From NCBI RefSeq assembly GCF_030272615.1, contig NC_081410.1, positions 126,781,140 to 126,845,139 of the forward strand: a stretch of DNA of 64,000 nt. Direction: 5' to 3'. The notes beneath the pieces are model-generated. The model was not told the DNA's origin. It ran no database searches and was given only the letters and a program-made list of their open reading frames with translations. The DNA is from Cryptomeria japonica. Its lineage: Eukaryota > Streptophyta > Pinopsida > Cupressales > Cupressaceae. Below are positions 27,122 through 37,681 of this stretch, one piece after another. Position numbers and translations under genes: made by a program. Each line of letters opens with the position of its first letter. Position 1 is the stretch's first letter.

Positions 27122-27552
27122 TGTTGGATTGTGACAACAATAAAGTAATAAAGCAATAAAATAAATCATATATTTTTAGTAAAATAGGTTTTTTCTATGT
27201 TTAGTTGTGATTGTTATCTATATATCTTTGTTGCCTTGAAGACAAAGACTAGAGTTGAGGAGTTGAGGATCACAAATTGCAAGAGTAATTATTAGTGTCA
27301 TTGATTGTAAATTGCAAGAACAATTATGATAGCAACAACGGTCGTGGGGATTGTAATTATTTTCTCTAAACAATAAGAATACTAATACCTTGCCCACTGG
27401 ATGTTTCCTTGGCACTTTGTCAAGGTTTTACCATGTAAATCAGTGTCTTATGTGTTATTCTATTATTCCATTTCATTCTCTTCATTATTTATTTGCAAAT
27501 AATTTGTGCTACAATATTTAAGTTTTTGGGTTTATGCTTACGCTTCCCAACA
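27122..27552 (+). repeat. Right (3') LTR of reduced copia-like element
   Basis: 431 bp, TGTTGG to CCAACA, giving 6-bp perfect inverted ends. It is preceded by the purine tract AAGGTGAAGA. Confidence 0.85.
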
Positions 27553-27633
27553 CTCTTCTCATCTTCCTAAATCTTGAACTTTTGCATGGCTAGCTCTAAA
27601 TAATAGAATATTAACCAATATGAGATTAGATAG

Positions 27634-28486
27634 TGATGCAGACAAGGTAGGGAGATCCAATGAAGGACAGCACTGCCTTGCAGCCTATAACACAAACACC
27701 ATGAAAGATACTGGTAACCGGTTCACACAACACGATATAACCGGTAAAATAGAAAGAACAATCCTTATAATAGTTTAATGAATTACATATGCCCTCGGGC
27801 TTTACACATGTTGGACCGCAACCTAGGATTACAAAACAATCCTTACAACTCAAATCTATGATCCGCAGATCATCTTCTCAACAATTCGGCCTCTGGTAAC
27901 AGTCTGCACTAATCCAGACCTCAGTCCCTTTGGACTTCAATCCCCCTGGACCAAAATCTCTCTAGAAACTACATCTGCTCTCGATCTCTTCTTCCTCAGA
28001 CCTTTGTCCTCCAAAATGAATCTCCAAACTTCCTCTTTATACCATCCGCAAGCCTCAACAACTAAATCAAGTCGACCAAAGACCAACCGGTTGAAGATGA
28101 AATGTGCAAACAATAATATGTCGGCCCAAATCACCAAGAACACCTCCAATAATGCTTATAACTTTGCACAGACCTCCAAGAACAACAGTCAGACCCAAAT
28201 TAAAAAATATCTCAATGATCTGCAAGTTACGGAAACTTCCCACAACCCAATTCAGCTTCGCTCCACACACTGCAAGACCAATCGGTAAGAACACACCAAC
28301 ACCAGACCAATACCGGAATCAAATCCAAATGCCATGAATCTCGAATATGCTTAAGACAATAATCTCCAAACGATAAATCCAAATCCACAACTCTAAATTC
28401 TCAAACATGAAGAAATGCAACGATCTCCAAGCAACTCCACTACTAATTGCCCCAACTGGTTGAACTACTCTGGTGCTCCTGCATCA
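27634..28486 (-). mobile_element. Solo LTR, TGATGCA/TGCATCA family
   Basis: 853-bp sequence starting TGATGCAG and ending CTGCATCA, flanked by the identical 5-bp duplication GATAG (27629-27633 and 28487-28491). It is clearly homologous to the two LTRs at 61275-62145 and 62512-63390, which share the opening AGGTAGGGAG and the AATGAATTACATATGCCCTC stretch. With no internal region this is the product of recombination between the LTRs of one insertion. Minus orientation is taken from the related element at 61.3 kb, whose primer site is readable. Confidence 0.85.
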
Positions 28487-28684
28487 GATAGACTAGGAAT
28501 CACTCCAATAGTATGTTGTGTCTTATGTGGTTCACCTTATGAGAATTCAAATTAATTTCTCCTTAACTACTACAATCAAACATTTTGTAGTTCACTTCAA
28601 AAGAGACTTGGTTGGTTTGATCCATTTCCCAATACCTTCTTTCAACAATCGCAAATTTGTCCCTCTATATACAAATTCCACCTA
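28487..28684. other. Short flank between two insertions
   Basis: No gene seen. Its right end, ACCTA at 28680-28684, is the left copy of the target duplication of the gypsy element. The sequence resumes at 39708. Confidence 0.6.
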
Positions 28685-28793
28685 TGTCACAACCCTCCTT
28701 TATCACTTTTGATTTAAATACAATTCTATCACATTTTTGGATAAGCTATTTAAATGATTGAATAAATGTTATAAAAAGAATGAAAATAATAAT

Positions 28794-28810
28794 ACACACA
28801 CACACACACA
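28794..28810. repeat. (CA)n microsatellite in 5' LTR
   Basis: 17 bp here against 27 bp at the matching site in the 3' LTR (35835-35861), a length change that arose after insertion. Confidence 0.9.
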
Positions 28811-29639
28811 TGGAAAATATACATTATTTTTATTTATTTATTTTCCACTTTCAATTGTGGCACATGTTGTAGGAAGAATAAAAAGCTTCTAGAGATTCTC
28901 CACCACCTTGCATGTAACTTCCCCACTAAGTTTAATCAATTTGCATGAAGTCCAAAATTGGGAAAGAATCTCCTTTTTTTATTAAATTTTCTAGATAGTG
29001 GAATGGAGGGATTTTTCTTATAAAATTGTATGCAAGTTTCAAAGAAGGGAGTTGATTATGTCTTGAAGAAATTTCCCCAAGTTTTAGAAGTAGATCTTCT
29101 TTGGTAGTCTCATTTTCGTTGTAGGAATTTTAAGTTGTTGTTTGAAGGATTTCTCTCAAGTTGCAAGGAAGGATCATAAGGATAGCTAGTGGATTCAACA
29201 TCAAGTTCGATAAACCAGGTTCTCTCCTTGTTGGTTTTTTTCTACATTCACTAATGAGGAATTCGTAATATCAAAAAATATACTTATAGATCTTCCTTTA
29301 TATAAAGAAATTTTAGATTGTAAATCTCTTATTTAGGGATAAATAATAATGATAATGCTTTCATATAGTGCATGTAAAAGATAGTTTATTTATTTATTTT
29401 ATTTCCCTTAAGAAAATATGCACATGATCTTGCTTTTTGTTTTTTTGTTTTTTTTCAAAGATTTTAGCAAAAAAAAAAAAAGAGAGAGAAATCATATTCC
29501 TTTAATTTTTTTTAAAAAATCTCTTTTTCGGAGATAAAATTTTCCCTGTGTGATTTGAATCTTAATCTTTACCTCTTTCCTCTAATTCATTTCTCTGGTT
29601 CTTCGATTGGAAATCTGAATCTCATTTTTTAATCTTCCT

Positions 29640-30060
29640 ATGAGTTGAGCAAGATCTCTCTGTGAATAATAGTTGAATCAAAATCTCCTTATGAATTTTA
29701 GTTGAATAAGATCCCTCTGTGATTATTAGATTAAATAAATCTCCCTGTGAGTTGAATAAGATCTCTTGTGAATTTTAGTTAAATAAATCTCTATGTGATT
29801 ATTAGAATAAATAAATCTCCCTGTGAGTTGAATAAGATCTCTCTATGAATTTTAGTTAAATAAATCTCTCTGTGATTATTTTTAAATCTCTCTGTGAGTA
29901 TTTTAAATCTCTCTATGATTATTTTTAAATCTCTCTGTGATTATTTTAAATCTCTCTATGAGTATTTTAAATCTCTTTGTGATTATTTTTAAATCTCTCT
30001 GTGAGTATTTTGAATCTCTGTGAATATTAGTTGAATAAAATCCTCTTGTGAATACTGGAA
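29640..30060 (+). repeat. Minisatellite of CTCTCTGTGA units, 5' LTR
   Basis: Irregular tandem units of about 20-35 bp built on AAATCTCTCTGTGATTATTT or its GAGTATTTT and GAATTTTAGTTGAATAAG variants. The same array is at 36690-37085 in the 3' LTR with a different order of unit types. Confidence 0.8.
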
Positions 30061-30296
30061 ACGAATACTGGAAATAAACAATTCCCCTATGAAATCTGGA
30101 AATAAACTTCCTCCCTGTGAATGGTGGAATAAGCTCTTTCTCTATAAATATTAACCTCCTGTTACTGTAAAATCAATCTATAACAATTGTTTGATCATCT
30201 ATTTTATCCATGTTCTTATTTTCATAAATGAATTCTCTTTTGTTTTTATATATCATTAAGTAATTGGGAATATTGTAACCGCCGGGGGCAGTGGTA

Positions 30297-30353
30297 CCCC
30301 CCACTACCCCTGCGGTCACTATCACGATAGTGGCCGCAGGGGAGTGGAGGGGA
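30297..30353. repeat. GC-rich hairpin in 5' LTR
   Basis: CCCCTGCGGTCACTATC at 30307-30323 faces GATAGTGGCCGCAGGGG at 30326-30342: a 17-bp stem with one mismatch and a 2-base loop, extended outward by weaker C-rich and G-rich pairing. The 3' LTR keeps it at about 37501-37556 with a few changes. Confidence 0.8.
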
Positions 30354-30883
30354 CCACGGTGTCCCCTCAACCTTGCGGGCTTGCGCATGCAGAACCGTAG
30401 GGGTGGTGGGACCCGTGGTCCCCCCCCCCCCCTATTTACTATTAAAACAAAAAAAAATTCGCTTATTTTATTTTTGTAATTAGTCTTTTATATATATTCT
30501 TTTTAATTTGCAATTTAGAATTTTTAGTAATTACTTTGGGGTTAAATTTCAAGTTAATTGCTAATAATTATTTTTGTTTAAATTTTAAGTTTAATTGTTA
30601 TTAATTGCAATTTAGGAAATGTTAATTCTTTCCTTAGTATAAATTTTAAGTTGTTTAATTCAACTTAGAAAAGTTCATAAATATTGAGGATTATTGTGTA
30701 GTAAATTCATAATTAAATTATCCTTGGTAAATTTCAATATTCATAAATTATATTATAATTAGAGTTATTCATTCCATTTAAGATCCATTGGGGCACTTAG
30801 TTGGCCTTTAGCAATTAATTCACATTAATATGATTTGAATCGAATGCCTAAATTAATCACTATTTTTGGGTTGCTTAATCATG

Positions 30884-31083
30884 CATGCAAGTTACACTAT
30901 TCTTATAACGTGCAAATTACTTATAGATTAATTACATTTATTGACGTTTTCATGCAAGTTGCACTATTCTTATACATGCAAATTACTTATAGATTAATTA
31001 CATTTATTGACGTTTTCATGCATGTTGCACTATTCTTATAACATGCAAATTACTTATAGATTAATTACATTTATTGACATTTT
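30884..31083 (+). repeat. 67-bp tandem repeat, three copies, 5' LTR
   Basis: Units start CATGCAAGTT or a close variant at 30884, 30951 and 31017, and each ends near TTATTGACGTTTT. The third is followed by a partial unit. The same three copies lie at 38166-38365 in the 3' LTR, so the repeat predates this insertion. Confidence 0.9.
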
Positions 31084-32173
31084 CATGCAAGTACACATGT
31101 AATTATTAATATGCAAGCTTCATGATGGTCATTGTTATGCAAGTTATATTTCAAGTAGTTACTTCAATTAATTAAATTTTGCACGTTCAATTAGTAGTTG
31201 TTTTCAAGTATGATGTTTTCAAAGCTCGTAGTTAGAAAACTAAATAAAGGAAGATGGAAACCAAAACATAGTAGCGTTCAGTATATACGGTGCCTCTGGG
31301 TCACGCTTACGGGTAATATCATCATGTTGAACTACTGCACCTAACGCCTAATAAAGCTACATCAATGACATCTATGGCATCGTCCCTATAAATCGTCGGG
31401 GAGTAATAAGGGACACTTGGAAGTTAAAATCCAAGGGGCGGGTAATCCCCCTTGGATCGATAGTTTAATAATATAATTCAAAAACAATCTTTCATTCGCT
31501 GAGTTAAACTATAGTAAACCCCTATAGGGATGATGAGTGAAAGGCTTTTGTAAAATTGATTTAATCTCGAAGAATTGTTGTCGATTGACAATTGGTCAAG
31601 GGTTACGCTCATGATAAGAATTAGGATCTAGTTGTTTTAGGCCACAAGCAATAGGCCATCTTGAGCCTTTGCTTAAGTGCTACCATCGTGGGTAGCAACC
31701 GCAGAGAAACTGTCTAGGACATTGACCCTAGAAAGGGTTGTGTACCCACTAATCAGTTTACATCAAACCATAGAGTAGAAAATAGAACTACATACTTTAC
31801 GCCTTGATCCCGTGCCGAAGCGAGTATGTAGGCAATCTTGGGACGGAGTTGTCCCTCATACTCAGGCATTCGTGGGTGGGGTCTAGGCTTGGTAACAGAA
31901 AGATTGAGTAAGAATCCTATTTTGAAAATAAGATAATTAAATTGGAAAAAGTAATTCAATGCATACTCAGAAGGAATCCTGTATGGATTTGCTTGACTTC
32001 CCGAGGCTTTAAGCCAAATTTCAAGGTGGAATTCAAGCTTGTATTATGTTATTTAGTTACTCCTAAGGACGGCAACCTCGGTGCACTTCTATTAGAAGAG
32101 TGTAGTACTTAGTGAGTGGCTCAGGACTTGAATGGTCCTGATGAGTCTAAGTCTCTGGCCAGAGCACCTCCTG

Positions 32174-32312
32174 TCTTGATTGGATAGATGCCTACCTCGT
32201 ATGGGTAGATGCCTATCCCGTATTGGATAGATGAAATCTTATGTCCCATATGGACAAATGCCTAACCCATATGGTTAGATGCTCATCCCGGATGGATGCC
32301 TAGAGTATGCGA
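32174..32312 (+). repeat. About 20-bp GATAGATGCCTA minisatellite, 5' LTR
   Basis: Degenerate units of the type CCGTATGGATAGATGCCTA. The matching array at 39453-39612 has one more unit, inserted near 39575. Confidence 0.8.
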
Positions 32313-32397
32313 TTGAACCAAACATAATGATTAAATTAACCACAAAAAAAAAAGAATGGTCAATTTTGTTGAGTTAATTATGGTGGGTTATTCCATG

Positions 32398-32409
32398 TGG
32401 TATCAGAGC
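32398..32409 (+). other. Primer-binding site (initiator Met-tRNA)
   Basis: TGGTATCAGAGC begins 2 bp after the LTR ends. This matches the 3' end of plant initiator Met-tRNA, the usual primer for minus-strand synthesis in these elements. Confidence 0.95.
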
Positions 32410-32534
32410 AAAGGTTCAAATCTAGGCCTTGTGCTCACTTCAATTTATACAACTAAGGGAATGTTTTGCAATGGTAGAAATTAAATTCTTTAAAATAAAA
32501 ATAAAAAGTCTTAAATCAAGAGGTAACTAAGTGT

Positions 32535-35500
32535 TTGCCGAGGGCAAGGGTACAATTTCCTGAGTTTGAAACAAGGGTAGACCTCTATGTGGCACCCCTA
32601 GGATTATATGATGTAATAATTGGAATGAGTTGGTTAACAGACCATCGAGCTAATGTAGATTGCTATAACAAAGTTGTTGAATGTTTGGATGATGGGGGGA
32701 AGAAGGTCAAAATCCAAGGAAAGTTTAAACCCATTAATATAGAAACCATATCAGCCATACAATTAAAGAAGGAAAGAAGAAGAGGAGGCCAAATCTATAT
32801 GAAGGAAAAGAGGAAAATACACCAACCTTTGAAAATACCCCTTTCTTAAAAGAATTCAAGGATGTTTTTCCAGAAGAATTACCCAGCTTACCCCCTAAGA
32901 GGAAGTTTGACTTTTCTATCGAAGTACTACCGGGAGCTGAAATAGTATCAAGGGCACCTTACCGAATGAACACAACTGAATTACAAGAGCTCAAGATGCA
33001 ATTAGAAGAACTCTTAGCTAAGGGATTAATAAGGCCAAGTGTATCACCATGGGGAGCGCCAGTCTTGTTTGTTAAGAAGAAGGATGGAACCTTAAGACTA
33101 TGCATCGACTATAGGATGTTGAATAAGGTCACAATAAAGAATAGGTATCCTTTACCTCGCATAGAGGATCTTTTTGACCAAATGAAAGGAGCAACAATTT
33201 TCTCAAAGATAGACCTCCGATCAGGATATCATCAACTCAGAATTAAGGAGGAAGACATTCCGAAAACAACTTTCAGGACTAGATATGGGTATAATGAATT
33301 CACAGTAGTTCCTTTTGGTGTAACCAACGCCCCAGCTACATTTATGAACCTAATGAATAGTGTACTCCATGACTACTTGGATAAATTTGTTTTGGTATTT
33401 CTAGATGACATATTGATTTACTCTAGGAATGAGGAGGAACATTTAGTACACCTACAAATTGTTTTGCAAAGGTTGAGAGAACATAAGTTATATGGGAAAT
33501 TGTCAAAATGTGCCTTCTTTAAGGAAAAGATTCACTACCTTGGGCATATAATATCAAAGGAAGGAATAGCAGTTGATCCAGATAAGATAAGGGCAATAGT
33601 AGAATGGCCGATCCCTAAAAACATTTTTGAGGTAAGAAGCTTTATGGGGCTAGCAGGTTACTATAGGAGGTTTGTGGAAGGATTCTCTAAGATAGCAAAC
33701 CTCATCACCTCATTACAAAGGAAGGGTAAAAGGTTTGTGTGGACAAAACAAAGTGATAAGGCATTCCAAATTTTGAAAGGGAAACTAACGTCAGCACCCA
33801 TTCTAAAAGTGCCAGATCTAAATGGACACTTCACAGTCGTAACTGATGCTTCTATTGAAGGTTTAGGAGGAGTACTTGTCCAAGATGAAGGGGTAGTAGC
33901 TTATGAATCCAAAAAGCTAAAGACTCATGAAGTCAATTATGCACCCCATGACTTAGAGTTAGCAGCAATTGTGCATGCCCTACAGAAATGGAGACACTTC
34001 TTACTAGGGAAGCCCTTTGAGTTGAAGTCAGATAACCAAGGACTAAAGTGCATCTTTATACAACCCCACTTAAATGCCAGACAAAGAAGGTGGTTAGAGT
34101 TTCTAAGTGAATATGATTTTGAAATTGAATATATTAAGGGGAAGGAAAATAGGGTGGCAGATGCCTTAAGTAGGAGGAGACACTTGATGACTATAGCAAC
34201 ATTCAAAACTTCTTTCAAAAGACAAGTAATGGATGAGCAGGAACATGAGCCATGGTTTGAGCAAGTCAAATTGACATTAGAACACGATCCAACCGATCCT
34301 AAGATTGGAGGGTATACATTAGACGAAGATGGGTTGCTCAGATACAATAATAGAATCTATATTCCTAATTCAGGAGACTTAAGGGAAGTAGTCTTTTCGG
34401 AGGCTCACAATGCCCCTTATTCGGGGCACCCAGGAGTTAACAGACCTTATGCAGATTTAAAGAAGTTATACTTTTGGCAAGGGATGAAGAATGACATAGT
34501 CAAGTATGTGGCTAAATGTTTGGAGTGTCAAAGAGTAAAGGCAAAACATAGACATCCAACTGGATTGTTACAGTTACATGATGTACCTCAACACAAGTGG
34601 CAAGTTATTAACATGGTTTTTGTGCAAGGGTTACCCATGTCACCTTCTAGGGATGATACAATAATGGTGGTAATTGACAAACTCACTAAGGTGGCACATT
34701 TTATACTAGGGAACTTGACGGATGATGCACCTACCTTGGCTAGGCGTTTTGTTAAGAAAATATTTAGGTTGCATGGAATACCAAAGAAAATAATATCAGA
34801 TAGACATGCTAGATTCACTTCAAGGTTTTGGACCACTCTTCAATCAGCTCTAGGAACTCAACTAAATTTTAGCATCGCATACCATCCTGAAACCGACGGT
34901 CAGACAGAAAGGACAAGTTAGATTATGGAAGACCTATTTCACATGTACTGCATGGACCAATAGAGGAAATGGGAAGAGTACCTACCTCTAGTAGAATTTG
35001 CTTACAATAATACATATCAAACATCTTTGGGAATGGCACCTTTCAAAGCATTGTATGGTAGACCATGTCGAACACCCTTGAGTTGGGATAGTCTTGAAGA
35101 TAGAGTAATTGTTGGACTAGATATATTGAAGGAGATGGAAAGAAAAACTAAGGAAATTGGGCAAAGATTGAAGGAAACCTCAGATAGGCAGAAAAGTTAT
35201 ACAGACAAAAAACTAGACACCAAGGGAGTTGAGGTGGGAGAGAAAGTCTTCCTAAGGGTTAGGCCACACAAGAGTTCCATAAGATTTGGGAAAAAGACTA
35301 AGCTTGCACCTCGTTATGTTGGACCCTTTGAAATATTGGGAAGGATTAATCCAGTTGCATATCGGTTGGCCTTACCCCCCTAGTTGAGCCGAATCCATGA
35401 TGTCTTCCATGTACCTCTTCTTAAAAAGTATGTACCTGATGAGAAACACATTTTGAATTGGGATGCCTTACAGGTCCAGGAAATGGGAGGAATAATAATA

Positions 35501-35650
35501 GAGCCATTCAAAATCTTGGAGAGGCACCAGTGCCAGTTGCACAATAGAGAGGTTGATCAGTGCAAAGTACAATGGAACCAGTATGATGAAAGGAATGCCA
35601 CATGGGAGGATACTAAGGATATGCAACAATTGTTTCCTTTTTTGTTTTAA
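32535..35650 (+). pseudogene. pol: Gypsy pol: protease remnant, RT, RNase H, integrase, chromodomain-like tail
   Basis: Starts within protease: residues matching the C-terminal part (LYVAPLGLYDVIIGMSWL, then HRANVDC) are present, but the DSG/DTG active site is absent. A frameshift near 32790-32815 moves to the frame used to the end. Counting from Met 32966, RT has Asp83 ([11 protein letters not shown]) and the FLDD box at 145-148. RNase H keeps Asp294, Glu331, Asp356 and Asp399. The integrase zinc finger is H481, H488, C518, C521. Its catalytic triad reads Val551, Asp612, Glu648, so the first Asp is lost. Stops, all TAG, lie at 34919, 34961 and 35381. The tail (35384-35650) has VQWNQYDERNATWED and ends FPFLF, as in chromoviral chromodomains. 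RT and RNase H look intact, integrase dead. Confidence 0.95.
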
Positions 35651-35710
35651 TCATGAAATATAGACTCTTTTGGATGCGTTCAATAAGTGCATCGGGACGA
35701 TGCACAAATT

Positions 35711-35725
35711 AAGGGGGGGGGGGGA
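35711..35725 (+). other. Polypurine tract of gypsy element
   Basis: AAGGGGGGGGGGGGA directly before TGTCACAACC of the 3' LTR, the expected primer for plus-strand synthesis. The run of G is unusually long and pure. Confidence 0.95.
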
Positions 35726-37340
35726 TGTCACAACCCTCCTTTATCACTTTTGATTTAAATACATTTCTATCATATTTTTGGATAAGCTATTTAAATGATT
35801 GAATAAATGTTATAAAAAGAATGAAAATAATAATACACACACACACACACACACACACACATGGAAAATATACATTATTTTTATTTATTTATTTTGCACT
35901 TCCAATTGTGGCACATGTTGTAGGAAGAATAAGAAGCTTCTAGAGGATTCTCCACCACCTTGCATGTAACTCCCCCACTAAGTTTAATCAATTTGCATGA
36001 AGTCCAAAATTGGGAAAGAATCTCCTTTTTTATTAAATTTTCTAGATAGTGGAATGGAGGGATTTTTCTTATAAAATTGTATGCAAGTTTCAAAGAAGGG
36101 AGTTGATTATGTCTTGAAGAAATTTCCCCAAGTTTTAGAAGTAGATCTTCTTTGGTAGTCTCATTTTCGTTGTAGGAATTTTAAGTTGTTGTTTGAAGGA
36201 TTTCTCTCAAGTTGCAAGGAAGGATCATAAGGATAGCTAGTGGATTCAACATCAAGTTCGATAAACCAGGTTCTCTCCTTGTTGGTTTTTTTCTACATTC
36301 ACTAATGAGGAATTCGTAATATCAAAAAATATACTTATAGATCTTCCTTTATATAAAGAAATTTTAGATTGTAAATCTCTTATTTAGGGATAAATAATAA
36401 TGATAATGCTTTCATATAGTGCATGTAAAAGATAGTTTATTTATTTATTTTATTTCCCTTAAGAAAATATGCACATGATCTTGCTTTTTGTTTTTTGTTT
36501 TTTTCAAAGACTTTAGCAACAAAAAAAAAAAGTGAGAGAGAGAAATCATATTCCTTTATTTTTTTTTTTTAAATCTCTTTTTCTGAGAATAAAATTCTTC
36601 CCTGTGTGATTTGAATCTTAATCTTTACCTCTTTCCTCTAATTCATTTCTCTAGTTCTTCGAATGGAAATCTGAATCTCATTCTTTAATCTTCCTGTGAG
36701 TTGAGCAAGATCTCTCTATGAATAATAGTTGAATCAAAATCTCCTTGTGAATTTTAGTTGAATAAGATCCCTCTGTGATTATTAGATTAAATAAATCTCC
36801 CTGTGAGTTGAATAAGATCTCTCTGTGAATTTTAGATAAATAAATCTCTATGTGATTATTAGATTAAATAAATATCCCTGTGAGTTGAATAAGATCTCTC
36901 TGTGAATTTTAGTTAAATAAATCTCTCTGTGATTATTTTTAAATCTCTCTGTGAGTATTTTAAATCTCTCTGTGATTATTTTTAAATCTCTTTGTGAGTA
37001 TTTTAAATCTCTTTGTGAGTATTTTAAATCTCTCTGTGATTATTTTAAAATCTCTCTGTGAGTATTTTGAATCTCTGTGAATATTAGTTGAATAAAATCC
37101 TCTTGTGAATACTGGAAACGAATACTGGAAACAAACAATTCCCTTGTGAAATCTGGAAATAAACTTCCTCCCTGCGAATGGTGGAACAAGCTCTCTCTCT
37201 CTCTGTGTAAATATTAACCTCTTGTTACTGTAAAATCAATCTAAAACACTTGTTTGATCATCTATTTTATCCATGTTCTTATTTTCATAAATAAATTCTC
37301 TTTTGTTTTTATAGATCATTAAGTAATTGGGAATATGAAA

Positions 37341-37342
<2 letters not shown>

Positions 37343-37371
<29 letters not shown>
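37343..37371. repeat. (TA)n microsatellite, 3' LTR only
   Basis: AT run of about 29 bp inside a segment absent from the 5' LTR. Either the 5' LTR lost this piece or the 3' LTR gained it after insertion. Confidence 0.9.
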
Positions 37372-37378
<7 letters not shown>

Positions 37379-37568
37379 CTAAATGTTAAAATATATTAAT
37401 GTTGCATGTAATTATAATAGCACGGTCTTCAAAAAATATTCAAATGAATATCGGTGGCATATGGGGGTGGCGGGTATTGTAACCGTCGGGGGCAGTGGTA
37501 CCCCCCACTACCCCTGCGGTCACTATCAAGGCAGTGGCCGCAGGGGAGTGGAGGGGACCACGGTGTCC

Positions 37569-37681
37569 CCTCAATCCTGCGGGCCTGTGCATGCAGGACC
37601 GCAGGGGTGATGGGACCTGTGGTCCCCACCCCTCAACCCTGTGGGCCTGCGCATGTAGGACTGCAAGGGTGATGGGACCCA
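37569..37681 (+). repeat. Tandem duplication of GC-rich segment, 3' LTR only
   Basis: Two diverged copies start CCTCAATCCTG and CCTCAACCCTG and each contain GATGGGACC near the end. The 5' LTR has a single copy at about 30366-30420. Open frames in this island arise from base composition and are not genes. Confidence 0.8.

Larger units (their letters stand above)
26546..27552 (+). mobile_element. Copia-like LTR element reduced to two LTRs and 80 bp
   Basis: Two diverged direct repeats begin TGTTAGATTG or TGTTGGATTG and end CCCAACA. The pair is bounded by an identical 5-bp target duplication, CTCTT (26541-26545 and 27553-27557), so this was one insertion. Only 80 bp lie between the LTRs, and they match the pol-distal end of a copia element: a TTGTCAAGGTGAAGA purine-rich tract abuts the right LTR. 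The primer-binding site, gag and pol are all gone. Orientation is plus from the purine tract. An internal deletion after insertion is likely; unequal recombination is an alternative. Confidence 0.85.
28685..32395 (+). repeat. 5' LTR of gypsy element
   Basis: 3,711 bp. From left to right it holds a (CA)n run, a 20-25 bp minisatellite of CTCTCTGTGA words (29640-30060), a GC-rich hairpin island (30280-30430), a 67-bp tandem repeat (30884-31083) and a roughly 20-bp GATAGATGCCTA minisatellite (32174-32312). It lacks the roughly 130-bp (TA)n-bearing piece found in the right LTR near 37335-37470. Confidence 0.95.
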
